NCBI GenBank assembly: GCA_009829735.1
Contig: CM020618.1
Location: forward strand, 20,011,346-20,075,345
DNA length: 64,000 nucleotides
Source of the DNA: Pyropia yezoensis
Taxonomy: Eukaryota; Rhodophyta; Bangiophyceae; Bangiales; Bangiaceae
Direction of reading: 5' to 3'
Under the pieces are notes generated by a model, which saw only the letters and a list, made by a program, of their open reading frames with translations, was not told the DNA's origin and did not search any database. Shown one piece after another: positions 41,516-53,220 of the stretch. Made by a program: the position numbers and the translations under genes. How positions within the stretch are numbered: position 1 is the first letter of the stretch; each line of letters begins with the position of its first letter.

Positions 41516-44500
41516 CGCACTCCCCCCACATCCGTAAAAGCACACTCTCCTCCTACATACCGGGAAAGAGGGACAGCTGTGGAACATTTTGCCTCGGAGT
41601 GTGGTCACGTCGGCCGCTCCTCGTTTTTTCTCTCCTGAGCGGTCGCGCCCGGGTGGCGGATGGCGTTTGACTGGCCGTCAGAAGCCACAAGAGCCCACAG
41701 TGCGAAATGGGACGATGCTCTTATCCTGACCAACGCGAGAGAACCGCCCCGACCGCGTGTCAGAAGCCAGCCGACTTTTGCGACCCCCTGTAGGAGAATC
41801 CCCCCCCACACAACCATCGCGACAGGAGGCTGGCTGTAGACCCAATGGAGTCTTCCCCTGCTCTCCGCTCAACGATCCGCAATGACCGGACGAGCCGTTG
41901 AGGCAGGTGGTATAGATCGTGCGGTGCATCTGTGGAGCGCCCCACCGTGACTCCCTCCTCACGTCACAGGTGTCCCGAAAGGGGGCACACCATCCTCGAA
42001 AGAAGGCACGTACTCCAGGTGGAGCTCCCCATCAGTTGCGCACCGCTGCCGGTGCGCCCAAGGAACCATTGGGAGGAGGTCTCCACGGCCACCCCCCGTG
42101 TCCGGCGCGCACAGAATGCAGGCGTGTGGGGCCACCAGCGGCCGCGACAGCGCGCTGTACCCCACCCCTCTCTATCCACTCGCGTACGCACAGCCGCACG
42201 CTGGGGCTCCTCTCAGGGAAGAGGGGTTATAGGCGGGGGCGGGGGAGCGCCGGCGCAGCTCGCTTCAGTCGCGGGGTGCGCCGGTGAGCCACGCCTCAGC
42301 TGGGGGCTCCGCGCGGGGTGAATTGGTAGATCACCGCCGGCGCCTCGGCGGCAAGAGCCCCGCCCGAGGCGACCGCAGCGGCACCGCGGGCCCCATATGC
42401 GCTCAGTAGGGGGGCCATCCCCAAGGTCGGGTGGGTGGAGGGGAATCGAGGTAGGGGTGGCTCGCTTTGGCTCTCTCAGCCCCGCGTTGCAGGCTGAGAG
42501 CCGCACGCTCCACGATGGGCATTGGGGCCCCTGCGCCACCGCTCGGTGGAGCAGCAGACAACTGCTGCGCTGCTGCTCCTAACGGGGGAAACCACAGGGG
42601 GGGAGGGCGGCCAGCTAGGAGGCACGCCCGACGGCCCCCCTGGCTGGGCCACTCCCATCACGGCCCTAGCGGGGGGCGTCTGCCGTTTCGCACCCGCCCC
42701 GTGCCTTTCCTCGCTGGCTGTCGCGGGGCCTCTCAGATGTGGTCCGCCACCACTGGCCACCACCAGTGAACAAGGAAAGTCGCGCAATAGGGAGCATGGC
42801 CTGCAGGACGCTATGGAGGCCGCACGCGTGCCAATCAGCGGGGACATGGACGGCGAACACACCCGGAAGTGGACGACCGGTGCGAGCCAGGACGGCAACA
42901 CGCGCCAGGACTGCCACACGCGCTCAGGGCGGGGCGGACGAAGGAAGGGGGGGCGTTGGCTTGCAGGGCGGGCGGAGGGGACCTTCCCCGCCGTTGACTT
43001 ATGGAGACTCCCACTGCTGGCAGCTCCGCCTGACTTCACGCCCCCCGTTTGCGATCTCCAGCTTCCAGGTTGCAGCCCTCTATGGATTTTGTCCCTAATC
43101 CCATGCATAATACCTAAGGGATAATATCTGGGACCTCTCCTTCCAGATCCTGCCGAACCAACTCCTGGCAACATGGATCAATTTCTTGTATTGTAGGGCA
43201 TGACGCGGTGTACCTTCCAGACTCAAGATGAGTCAGTCGCTGTCTCACGGTGTCTGCTGGCCGCACGACAGCAGCCATCGACAGCCCATCATGGCCTGTC
43301 GAATGGCGTCACCGTCAGCAACCATGACGAGCCACATCTGCCACAGCTGGCGAGTCCGTTAGTATGTCCTCGCTGTAGCATTGCAGCGATGTGACTGGCT
43401 AGCCGGCTGGGCGATTCGGTCAACTCGATCGAACCGTGCTTACACGCCTCTCGGACCTTCGGACCGACTGGCGTCTGGGCCCGGCTGGGGCGGCGGACTA
43501 GGCACCGCACGCCGAACCCCTTCGTTTGGGACAAACTGGGGCTGCACTCTTTTTAGTGCGCACGCCCGCCCATGCTTTGTTCTGAGAGCCATGCTTTGGT
43601 TTTGGGCCGATTTGTGCCTACCGGCGGTGCCGCGGGGAAATGCATGCTTTTGGGCGCCTCGGGTGCCTCGACGCGAGTATATAGTGCGTCGGTGTCGGCG
43701 CCACCGGAGAAGACCGGACGGGCAACCACAGACACAGACCAAAGACGACCTTAACCCTTTGAACCCCCCTCGATCACCACCGACGTCGCGCTATCCTCTT
43801 CCCCAGACCCACCACCGTCACCATCTCCATCCTCTTCCCCGCACCCTGTCGCCATATTGGCTGGCACGGGTCGCTGAAAACATCACGAGTACGTTGAGGG
43901 CCGCCCAAGATTGGGTTGTTCCTCACACCCCCGTCCCCCTCAGCGGGTGCTGCTGTCGAGCCGACCGCGGTAGATGCGTCGCCCCGCCGTGGCCTCTAGT
44001 GGCTCAAGCGGCAGAGAGAGCCGACGTCGGGGCTGCACGGCGGGACGCGGTGGGAAAAGATGTCAAGGGTGGGTGGCCGGGCAGGCAGTGGGCGGCCCGC
44101 GTCTATTCCTGTTTCGCGCGGCCGCAGACAGGAGGAGGCTGTTCTATTTTTCTTGGGACAACTTCAGGGCACCGTACATACTTGGGGCCCCCGGACCAAA
44201 ATGAACTTGTGTGCAGGTGTTCCTCGACACGGTGGTCGCGGGGCAAAATCCCGCCAAACACCCTTGGTGAGCTCTAGACCATGGATTGCAGCAAAAAAAA
44301 GTGTACATAATTCATCTTAATTAATTAATTAATTATTGATTAATTCATCGGCCCTTTGTGCCTCATGAAACAATTAAAAAGGTGCAGGTATAGGAATTTA
44401 CACGTGGTTTCATCAGGACTGATTGTAAGCACCACTCGCGTGATGTCGTCGCTGCGGATGTTCCTCGGTGCATGTGACCTTCCGGGTGCGGTAGTCACTT

Positions 44501-45932
44501 GACTTCGGCGGCGCCGTGCGAGCGGCTACGAGGAGCTCAGCGGCGGCTGGCGGGAGCGATCTCAGCCCTGCAAGGGGCAACAGCCGGAAGAGGAGGGAGC
44601 CCAAGCGTAGGAGAGCCAGGCCACCGGCAGCTGCAGGTTCCAGCGCATCACACGTTGTTCCAACATCCGCAATGGCAGAGGTGCTCGCTGAGTTTCCGGG
44701 AAGATGTACAGGGGGTCATTCATTCTTATTATCCGCACCCCCCGTCGCAGTGGGTCGCTCAGATGAATTGGGGGGGAGCATGATGCACCATTGTGGTGGG
44801 AAGGCGTCCTTGGCAAGAGGGGGGGAGGGGGTGGTAGTGGGGGGAGGGGGAGGAGGCGACGCGCGCGTCGCTCGCGGTGCCGTGCGTATGTGAGGGCGAG
44901 AAGCTGCTTGGTTGTCCCCTCTATGCGGAGAACGTCGCCATCGTGCGCGGTCAGCGCCGAGGAACCAATCATTGATTCGTAAAAATACAATAAAATGTAT
45001 GAAAATGATAAAATCAAAATGCATTGAATGAATCTATTAATTAATTAAAGGCCGAACAAAAAATGTATCATGTTTTCCATCCATGCTTCAGACACGGACG
45101 CGCACCCACCTGTGTCGTTCCCCTACCCCTTCCCCCCCCGAACATCCACTCGCGTCGGGTTTGACAAAGCGCCTGTGAACACCCGTCTGCCCACTTGCAA
45201 CGAACCCCTTGTCAATACCATCCCCGTTTAGATCACCCGCATGTTGAACGACTGCGCCCGCCCCCCCGGCCTCCCAACCTTTCCCCCTATCTCCGTCCCT
45301 ACTGGTGACCTCTGAGCCAGAAGATATCTGAGCTCTACATGCTTCGCATGCTTGCCATCAGGTCGTGCTTGTCTTGGTCATGGCTGTCCCGGGAAGAGAT
45401 TCGGTGGCAACGGTTGCCTGACGCTTATCAGTTGAACGTCTGTCGTACGTTCACAGAGCTGGGTAGTGAGCTGTGTCATGTACTTTGTTCAAGCTGCTGG
45501 GCGATGCATCCACATCACGCAGTGACAGGATGATCCATGCGTTTGTCGGCACAGAAAAAGCATTAAAATACCCACAGACCTCTGACGGATCTATGAAGAA
45601 GAAAAAACGGCACCACAGACTCGTCACAGAGACGCCAACGTGCTGGACCCGCGTGAAAAGAGAGCTCAGACAGCCTCCGGCGCTAAGCTCGCCAAGTGAT
45701 GGTCCAGACACGCTTTGAGCTCCCGTCTTTTGGCCAGGATCCGTACAGGGTCCTTTCTGAAGACCATGGAACAGAGAGAGCCGCTCACCCCTGTGTGGGT
45801 GCACCATGTCTTTGTAGCGACAGGCCTCAGGACAAGGGTCCGACTTTGAGCGAAAACCCGGCCCTGGCTCCATGTTGAGATGTCGGCAGTGGGACTTTCG
45901 TGTTCCCTGAGGCTTACAGGGACACGCAGCTA
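41516..45932. other. Long gene-poor region
   Basis: About 4.4 kb with overlapping short frames and no recognisable domain. A TATA-like GTATATAG lies at 43676 without a convincing gene after it. Two AT-rich patches, 44280-44360 (TTAATTAATTAATTAATT) and 44975-45060 (ATTAATTAATTAAAGG), stand out against GC-rich surroundings. Confidence 0.5.
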
Positions 45933-45934
45933 TA

Positions 45935-46053
45935 TAGTGCGTCCCGTAAAAAGTGGACATGCTCGTGTCGTGATCATGTCAAATATCGGCCACTGGACCA
46001 ATCAAACCCACACTGCACGACCCGTGCACGTCCACTTTTTACGGGACGCACAA
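45935..46053 (+). mobile_element. TA-flanked MITE, copy 1
   Basis: 119 bp with terminal inverted repeats of about 30-37 bp (TAGTGCGTCCCGTAAAAAGT... against ...ACTTTTTACGGGACGCACAA). Flanked by TA on both sides (45933-45934, 46054-46055), as in Tc1/mariner-derived MITEs. Too short to encode anything. Confidence 0.88.
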
Positions 46054-46055
46054 TA

Positions 46056-46680
46056 GCATGGGCTATGCCAGTGCATGGCGGCTGTCCTTCTCCAGTCTGT
46101 GGGAGGGGGGGGGCAGAAACGGCTGTTTTTGGCACCAAGCTTGTGAAAAAGACCGCTCTCTTGGGCTGCGCACCATAGAAATCATCGCGTATTTTGCATC
46201 ATTAGACGCAGGGTGGTCTGAGGGAGATACCTTGGGGCGTAGATCCGTCCGTAGGTGCCTGGTGGAGGAGAGTACATGGAGCAAGCGACGAGCAATCAGG
46301 TATATTGGATGATGCACTCTTCAGACCACCACGTGACCAGTTTTCAAAGTTTTTCTTAGAAACCACGCATGGACGTAAAGCGCACCCTCTGGTGAAGACG
46401 ATGGTGTGTCGCCCGTCACGTGGGCATGCACCGATCTGTTGGTAGTGGGGTGCCAAAGACTCGAATAGAGGGGCCAGGCTGCAAACAGAATTTGTGACTT
46501 TGCGTGACAGGATGTGATTTCATGGAAGTGCCTCAATCAAAATTCAAAAGCGTCCCTAATCAAAACCTAGATCTCGTACGTGCATGGCACCCGAGCCGTG
46601 ACGTATGGGGCGGCGGCGATAGAGGGGGTGGCGACAGCGGCGGCGGCAACAGTGGCGGGGGTGAAGTATGGCGGCGGCGG
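46056..46680. other. Intergenic, no supported gene
   Basis: Lies between the MITE and the 3' end of the TilS-like gene. Only short frames; AT-richer than its surroundings. Confidence 0.5.
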
Positions 46681-48278
46681 TCATGGCCGCGGAGCTGTGG
46701 CCGCCCAGCGGATGACAAGGACCGCTTCCCCCTCGAGCGCCTCGATGCGCGCGGTTCGGCCGCCGGGAAGGGAGGGTGTGCCGCCGCCGGGGGCACGCCG
46801 CTGCAGCAGTCGCCGCAGCGCCTCGACGTGGACAAAGGTCTTTGCGTAGCCGCCACCGCTACCGCCACCGCCACCGCCACCATTACCGCCCCCGCCCACC
46901 CCCTTGCCACTGCAACCACAACTGCCGCGGCAGCCGCCGCCGCAGCCGCCGCCGCTGCCGTCTCCGCCCACATCTCCCCGCGCGTCTTCGGCAGCAGCGG
47001 CAGCACCAGCGGCGCTCTCAGCGAGCAGCCGCCGCAGCAGCCGCCGCGCGACGGCCACGTGCTGGCCCGCCACCACCTCCAGCCGTAGGCCGAGGCCGAG
47101 GGCGGTGATACCCCCGCAGGAGGGGGAGCGAACAGCCCTTCCAGCCGCCCGTCCACCCTCCCCACCTGCTGCCGCCGTCGCCGTCGCCGTCGACCCCGGC
47201 CCCGGCGAAGGGCGGGCGACCAGCGGAGGCGGGTTGACCACCACCGCCCGCGCCCACACGCGGCTCGCGACGGCATCGAGGTAGTCGCCCTCGGCTGCCA
47301 TCACCTCTGCCGTGCGGCAAATGGCCGCCACCACATCGCCGCCGCCGGGCGCCACCGCCGTGGCAAGAGCGGGGAGGGCGGTGCGGCGGAGGCGCCCACG
47401 TGCCGACCCGGCGTTGTACGGGTCGGTCCAGACGGGGATACCCGCGGCGGCGCAGTAGGCCGCCGTCTCGGCGCGCGAAACGCCCAGCAGAGGGCGGATG
47501 AGCAGGGGGGGGGACAGGAGCAAGGCACTGTTGGGGGGGAGGGGGGGCGCGGGGGTCGCCCATGGTGGGTCCTCCCAGCGGGTGCCGTCGCCCCCGCCGT
47601 CGCCCCCGTCGCCACCGCCGACGGCCGCGCAGCCATCACCAGGCCACCCGTCGGCGGGACGCCACAGAGGCCGCCGCCAGGCCATACCACCAACCCCCCT
47701 CCCCCCCGCCCCCTTACATAGATGAACCAGGACAGTCTCGGCCTGGTCTGCCGCCGTGTGCCCTGTCGCAACCGCCGTTGCGCCCACCTGCGCCGCCATG
47801 GACGCGAGCGCCGCGTACCGCCACGACCGGGCGGCGGCCTCGGACTGCGGAAGGGGGACCTCGGCGGCGGCGGCCGCCGTCGCGACAGCAGCAGCAGTGG
47901 CGGCGGAGGCGGTGGTGGTGGCGGTGCCGGGCGGGCGCGCGGCATCCGCCGGCTGTGCCGGCCACGGCGGCGGCGGCGCGACCCGCCCGACCAGTGGCAG
48001 GCGAAGAGTAGCGGCGAGGCGGGCCACATGGGCGGGCACGCCCGCGTCGAGTGGCCAAGCGTGGTCTGCGTGACCAAGGACAAGCTGCGGGAACGAGGCG
48101 GAGACGGCAGAGGCGGCGGCAACCGCCACGAGTGTCGCGGCGAGAGCGGTAGAGTCGGCCCCGCCAGAGACGGCCACCAGGAGCCGCCCGGGGGGGGGGG
48201 GAGGAGGCGGTGGCCAGCCAGCGCGGCGGCAACGCGGTGGTGGATGGAACGGAGGATGAGGGGGGGGGAAGGGGGCAT
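46681..48278 (-). CDS. tilS: TilS-like tRNA(Ile)-lysidine synthetase (frame broken at a C run)
   Basis: Modifies C34 of tRNA(Ile)(CAU) to lysidine with ATP and lysine, in bacteria-type translation systems. PP-loop LLVAVSGGADSTALAA, LGHADHAWPLDAG (the HxDH-type motif), ARSWRYAAL (the RxxRY-type element) and ATGHTAADQAETVLVHLCKGAG appear in family order, then RPLLGVSRAE. A long Gly/Ala-rich tail follows. The best start is ATG 48278 (MPPSPPLILRSIHHRVAAALAGHRLL), which lies in another frame. The two frames meet at a run of 12 C (plus-strand G, 48190-48201), and one extra C (or two fewer) would join them, so an indel or homopolymer sequencing error is likely. Red algal plastids usually carry their own tilS, so a nuclear copy may serve mitochondria. 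Confidence 0.85.
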
Positions 48279-48601
48279 GGCGGAGGAGGGGGAGGGGGAC
48301 AGGACTGAACAGGGGGCCGTTGGATGAAGTTGATGAAGGTGACGCTGGGGGGGAATGGTGGGGGAAGGAAAGGGTGACAAGCCTGCAGTCGCACAGCAGC
48401 GGCGGCTCCAAGCGATACACGAATCGTAGCACTGGACGAAGCCATTCATATTTGATCCGCGCAAACATACAAATACAAGTCACTTGTCGGTCTAGTCGCA
48501 AGAATGCTCAGCGGTCGGATCTACACAACAGTAAATACTGTCCAACCCTACATTCCTCCCCGCGGCACACATGAGAGAGCACCAGGTGTACATAGGTCCT
48601 A
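48279..48601. other. Upstream region of the TilS-like gene
   Basis: Contains the presumed minus-strand promoter. No other feature recognised; ends at MITE copy 2. Confidence 0.5.
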
Positions 48602-48719
48602 TAGTGCGTCCCGTAAAAAGTAGACGTGCACGTGTCGTGATCATGTCAATTATCGGCCACTCGACCAATCAAACCCACACTGAAGACCTGTGCACGTCCA
48701 CTTTTTACGGGACGCACAA
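48602..48719 (+). mobile_element. TA-flanked MITE, copy 2
   Basis: 118 bp, same family as 45935-46053, with TA at 48600-48601 and 48720-48721. Inverted ends TAGTGCGTCCCGTAAAAAGT and ACTTTTTACGGGACGCACAA. Confidence 0.88.
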
Positions 48720-49373
48720 TATTCGTCAGGTGGACAGGTGATGTGCATGTGCAGAATGGACAAACACAATCAGTAAACCCTGTTTGTTGGATCACGAGGT
48801 GACCGCGTGCAGGGGCTTTGGGTCCCACCCGCCCAGAAGTCGACCCCAACCGGTGACCAGTCGGACGCAGCCCGCCTCCCCTTTGCTCGATGCGGCCGGC
48901 CGCCTAGAGATGACGCGCGACTCGGGTGACCTTTCGAGGCGGACCCCGCGGGGTGCGCGCGTCTTATGGGAGAAACTCCCGGCCAGTTTGCCTTTGCGGC
49001 CGGGGGCTTCCTCGGGGGTTCGCTGGCGCCATCACAGCGGGAGGGGGCGGGGGACCTGCCGGTGCTGTTGCTCCCCACCGCGTGCGCCGGCGCCCCGCCC
49101 CCACCACCGCGCCTCTGGACTTGGCCCCGCCGTGCCAGCCGCGACGGCGCGTCGGCGCCTATATAATGCCCTTCTTCCCGGATCTTTGAGTACACGCCCT
49201 GTAGCTGCCATCAAACCTACACGCCGGCCTCGTCTTCTCCCCGAGCCTCCCTCTTCCGCAAACCCGGACTTCCCCGCCTCCTTTGACGCTTTCCGCTCTC
49301 CGCGAGTCTGGCCCCTACTTTCACAACCTCTGCCTTTCTCCGTCCCGCGGTCCTCCACTCCCCACCCATTGCC
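48720..49373. other. Promoter and leader region of the spondin_N gene
   Basis: GC-rich proximal promoter followed by a pyrimidine-rich leader of about 190 bases from the expected start site near 49190 to the ATG. Confidence 0.5.
49159..49167 (+). promoter_or_regulatory. TATA box of the spondin_N gene
   Basis: CTATATAAT about 215 bases before the ATG at 49374, in a GC-rich setting. Confidence 0.65.
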
Positions 49374-50060
49374 ATGATGACTACCACCTCTATCCTTGCT
49401 GCCACCATTGCCGCGGTCGCGGCCGCTGCCCTCCCCTCTTCTGCCACCGCCGCAACCCCCGCCCCGACCTGTACGGGTGCGCCCTCCTACCTGGTCTCCT
49501 TCCACTTCCGGTGGTCGCAGGCCACGCACCCCGACTCGTTTGTGCCGTCTGCCCACTTCTCCCCCATTGTTGTGGCCGCCCACACCGCCGCGTACACCAT
49601 GTGGCTACCCGCCGGCTACGCCACCCCCGGCATGAAGGACGTGGCCGAGACGGGCAGCACCGCTGCGCTGAGCACGTCCCTTGCCGAGTACGAGGCGGCC
49701 GGCCACGTGTCGTCGTGGGGGACGGGCGCCCCCGCCGCGGTGCCGCCCTTTTCCACCGAGACGCTCACCGTGCAGGTCAATGGCACGTCGGGGGCGAGCC
49801 TTCTGTCGGGGTCGTCCATGCTGGCGCCTTCCCCCGACTGGTTTGTCGGCATGTCCCGCGTGGAGCTGTGCAACGGCTCGACCTGGCTGACCGCCGCCCG
49901 CGGGAGGCTCGCCCTGGTTGACGCGGGCACCGACTCGGGGACGACGCTTACCGCCGTCGACGTTGCGACGGTGCCGCCGACGGCCATCCGCGAGTTTGGC
50001 GCGTTCGACTTCCCCCAGCTGGGGCGGGGGTATGGGACGTGGGTGGCGGAGAAGATTTAA
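49374..50060 (+). CDS. Secreted spondin_N domain protein
   Basis: 228 residues from ATG 49374. A hydrophobic signal peptide (residues 1-27, ILAATIAAVAAAALP) ends before TPAPTC. The rest is one spondin_N domain: YLVSFHFRWSQATHP, PSAHFSPIVVAAHTAAYTMW, ASLLSGSSMLAPSPDWFVG, LCNGSTW and DAGTDSGTTL, all signature blocks. In animals the domain occurs in F-spondin matrix proteins; single-domain secreted versions occur in bacteria and algae. Likely extracellular or cell-wall associated, possibly calcium binding. Full domain length with intact Cys residues. Confidence 0.92.
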   Translation: MMTTTSILAATIAAVAAAALPSSATAATPAPTCTGAPSYLVSFHFRWSQATHPDSFVPSAHFSPIVVAAHTAAYTMWLPAGYATPGMKDVAETGSTAALSTSLAEYEAAGHVSSWGTGAPAAVPPFSTETLTVQVNGTSGASLLSGSSMLAPSPDWFVGMSRVELCNGSTWLTAARGRLALVDAGTDSGTTLTAVDVATVPPTAIREFGAFDFPQLGRGYGTWVAEKI

Positions 50061-51501
50061 TTGCAGAACGGGGGGGGTTGTGGGTGGGGGCGGGGGGCGG
50101 TGGGCGCGGTCCAGTGGACCTGTGACTTTGGTGGATGAGGGGGCCAGGAGGGGGGGGGAGGAGGGTAGGTTTGGGGGGGCGGTTGCGGGGGCTTGTACTG
50201 GGACGAGAACTGGCCGTTTGGTTTGGCCATGGGTGTCTTCCCGGCCTCCTGTGTGTGGGGGGGCGGGGGTGTCACCCAGGGGCTGTTGCCAACCAAGTCA
50301 AGGAACTGCAGCCGTTGCGTATTTTGCTTTTTGTGTGCCGGGTAGCAGGTGTGGTGGATGGCTGGGTAACAATGCAACCGACGCACTTTCCAAGAAAACA
50401 GAAAGAGAGAGAAGCAATGGGAGCGGCCGCCGCCCCTGTCACTGCTGCCGCTGCCGCCGCTGCCGCCACTGCCGCCACCACCGTGATGACCGCCATGGCG
50501 GTTGCGGGAGCAGGCCGCCGCCTCCATAGTAGTGAGCAGCGGCATCGACATGTTCGCGGCCCCAGCCACTGCAGCAGCAGCCGCCGCAGTGGTTGTGGCG
50601 ACCGCCTCGGCGGTAGTGGGGTTGTCCGTTTTCAGGGGCGGACAGGGGGGCGACGGGGTGGGGAGTCAGGCGTCGTCGCTGGCTGTACGCGCCGCGGGCC
50701 AGCCGACGCCCTGGAACGGCTGGGGGGTGGAGCAGACCCGCATCTGTCCTGGGGGCCTCGAACGGGGTGCAGCCGCCACGGGTGCTCTTTGATGGGGGCC
50801 TCGGGAGCGGCGGCCGCGGGGCAGTGGGCGCCACCTGGCACTGCGGGCTGCTGGCCGCGATGGCGGCGGGAGAGATCCAGATGGGAGGGTAGGCGCCAGC
50901 TTGTGCGGGAGCTTGGGGGGGGAGCAGTCCCGGAGATGGGTCGGCACTGCCGCCGCCGCCGCCGGCTGCGGCAGCTGCGTGGATGCGTACAGGGCGCGGC
51001 GGTGGGGGCGGCGGCGAAGGTGGGGAGGGTCGCGGCGGCTCCGGCCGCGGCGGCGGCGGCGGCGGCGGGACTAATCGTGCCGCCCGCCCTTCCCGATATA
51101 GTGGGTATGCCGGGCGAGTCGGTGGCGGCGGCGGTGGCGCGGTGGTGTCGGCGGGAGAGTGGGTGCAGCACTTTTCAAAGAACAGGGGACGGAGAGCGCG
51201 ACGGTGTCAGCGGTTGTGGATGGGTATGGGGTGACATGATGGTGGCTTCAGGGGCTGTGGGGGGGGATGAGCTGTGAGGGGAGCGGTTGGCGGCACGCTG
51301 TTGTTGGCGGCCCCTCTGATGGTGGGGTGGGGTGGAGGGGCTCGATGATGGCGGCGGCGACGGCGATAAAAGGGGGGAGGGCGGAAGGGTGGCGGCCGTA
51401 GTGGCGGCCGCTTCGTTAAACTCAGAGCGCTGACCGTGACAGCGGCAACAACCTTTGGCCCCCGTCAATGGTTCTTTTTCTGGCGGCGAGGGCCGCGACG
51501 G
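50061..51501. other. Intergenic, GC-rich
   Basis: Region between the spondin_N gene and the 3' end of the F-box-like gene. Many GCC/GGC triplet stretches give spurious Ala-rich frames (for example 50430-50500 and 51040-51070). No gene supported. Confidence 0.5.
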
Positions 51502-53220
51502 CTACCCGTCAGGCCCGCGCTGCCAGTCGCCATAGCTGGATGTGACAAACAGCGCGTATGGCCGGGGGTCCTCTAACAGCGCCAGTTGGTCTTCCCACAT
51601 GCCCCTCGAAGCAGCCACCAGCAGCGGCGACCGATGGTAGTTGGTAAAGACCATCCGCCGCAGGGTCGGCAAGCCCTCTGCGGCGTCAATCAAGGTCGAC
51701 ACGTCCCCGGTGCAGTTAGAGAGCGTCAAGCTCCGCAGCGCGGGGGGCGTAGCCCGCCGCGCGGCCATCACCAGCGCCCCCGCCGCCGCCGGGCCAAAGT
51801 CCACGTCGGTCAGGGTCAGGTGGGTGAGGGTGGGCGGCACCAGCACGGCCGCGAGGGCCTCGTTCACGTGGCTTTCATCGGCGAGCCTGCTCACATACAG
51901 AGACCGCAGGGAGGCGCAGCGGCCGAGGGCGACCGCAGCGTCCATGTCCATGCTGCAGGTCAGTTGCAGGCACTCCACGCCCGGCAGGCCGTCGACCGTC
52001 AGGTCCAGCACCTCCTCCGAGGATATTTCAGACCAGTAGTGCAAGCGGCTCGGCAACACGCAGGCATCGTAGAGGGCATCCACAAGGCTCTCCCCCTGCT
52101 CCCCGTCGGGGGTCTCCAACGCGTACAGGGCAAGCGTGTGGAGGGCGCGGCGTCGCACCACCCCCGACACAAAGGTTGCCGACACGGCGGGGAACGCTCC
52201 GTCGGGGTTGAAAACGGCCAGGCGGTCCAGGTGGGGAAACAGCCGCACCACCGCCGCCGCGCCCTCATCATTGTCCAATTCGATGGGGAGTTCGCTCAGG
52301 CACAGGGTCGTCCCCGCCGGGCACGCGCGGGCGGTGGCGGCCAGCACCGACGCCGTTGCGGGGAAGTGCACGCGCACAAACCGGACCGCCGGAAGGACGG
52401 GGAGGCTGTTTAGCCACGCCACCGCCGCGGCCTCGTCTCCCCACAGGTTGAGCGCCGGCGACAGGACGCGGAGGTCTAGGGAGCGCAGGCGCCCCGCCAG
52501 CGACGCCACCACCGCCGCCGCCTCGGCAGCGGCCGTCGCACGCGGCGCCGCCTCCACCCGCATCCCCACCGTGTCGGTAGGGGGGAGGAGCACCAGGTGC
52601 TGCAGGCGGGGCTGGACCGCCGCGAGGCCGACCAGCCCAGCCGGCAGCGGCACGTCGGGGTGGACGAGGATGGTGAGCGCCACCAGCGAGGGCCCGCCGG
52701 GGGCGGCCAGCGCGTCCACCACCGCTGCCATGGCCGCCGCAGCGTCGGCCGCCGTGGCCAGCCTATCCAGTCGCAGCTGCAGCGACCGCAGGCTGTGGAG
52801 GCGGCGGACGAGGCCGCCCAGCCCCCCCACCCGGCCAGCCTTGCGCGCGTCGAGGGCGTCCTTTAGGGCCGCGTACGAGCTGCCGACCACGCCGCTGTCA
52901 TAGGCGGCCCCAAACACGCGCGTCACCGCTCCCCGGGCGGCGGGGTCCACCTCCACCGCCGTCACGGCGGTACAAAAGGCGTCGCGTAGGGCGCGGCAGG
53001 CGGCCGCCGCACCCGCGGCGGCCGCCCAGCCGGCGGCGCCCACCATTGGCGCCGGCGGCAGGTCGTCTGTCGCCGCCGGGAAGGGCACCGCCACCCCCGA
53101 CGGCGGCGGGGCGGCGGCCTCAAAGACGGCCGTGAAGACCAGCACCAGCAGCTCGGCCGGCAGGTCGGTCAGGGTGACAGGGAGCAGCGGGGGGGGGGGG
53201 GGCGGCGCAGAGGGGTCCAT
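51502..53220 (-). CDS. F-box-like protein with leucine-rich C-terminal region
   Basis: 572 residues from ATG 53220 (MDPSAPPPPP). An F-box-like start (VTLTDLPAELLVLVFTAVFE) precedes a long region of irregular leucine-rich repeats (LRSLQLRLDRL, LRSLDLRVLSP, LRSLYVSRLAD, LTHLTLTDVDF, LRSLTLSNCTG) spaced about 25-40 residues. F-box/LRR proteins are substrate receptors of SCF ubiquitin ligases. The F-box match is short and the Ala-rich composition reduces certainty; a plain LRR protein is the alternative. Frame is clean to TAG/TGA at 51502. Confidence 0.6.
   Translation of the reverse strand: MDPSAPPPPPPLLPVTLTDLPAELLVLVFTAVFEAAAPPPSGVAVPFPAATDDLPPAPMVGAAGWAAAAGAAAACRALRDAFCTAVTAVEVDPAARGAVTRVFGAAYDSGVVGSSYAALKDALDARKAGRVGGLGGLVRRLHSLRSLQLRLDRLATAADAAAAMAAVVDALAAPGGPSLVALTILVHPDVPLPAGLVGLAAVQPRLQHLVLLPPTDTVGMRVEAAPRATAAAEAAAVVASLAGRLRSLDLRVLSPALNLWGDEAAAVAWLNSLPVLPAVRFVRVHFPATASVLAATARACPAGTTLCLSELPIELDNDEGAAAVVRLFPHLDRLAVFNPDGAFPAVSATFVSGVVRRRALHTLALYALETPDGEQGESLVDALYDACVLPSRLHYWSEISSEEVLDLTVDGLPGVECLQLTCSMDMDAAVALGRCASLRSLYVSRLADESHVNEALAAVLVPPTLTHLTLTDVDFGPAAAGALVMAARRATPPALRSLTLSNCTGDVSTLIDAAEGLPTLRRMVFTNYHRSPLLVAASRGMWEDQLALLEDPRPYALFVTSSYGDWQRGPDG

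Noticed and set aside
43676-44277. Gene driven by the TATA-like GTATATAG
   Set aside because: No ATG-initiated frame with protein-like composition follows within a reasonable leader.
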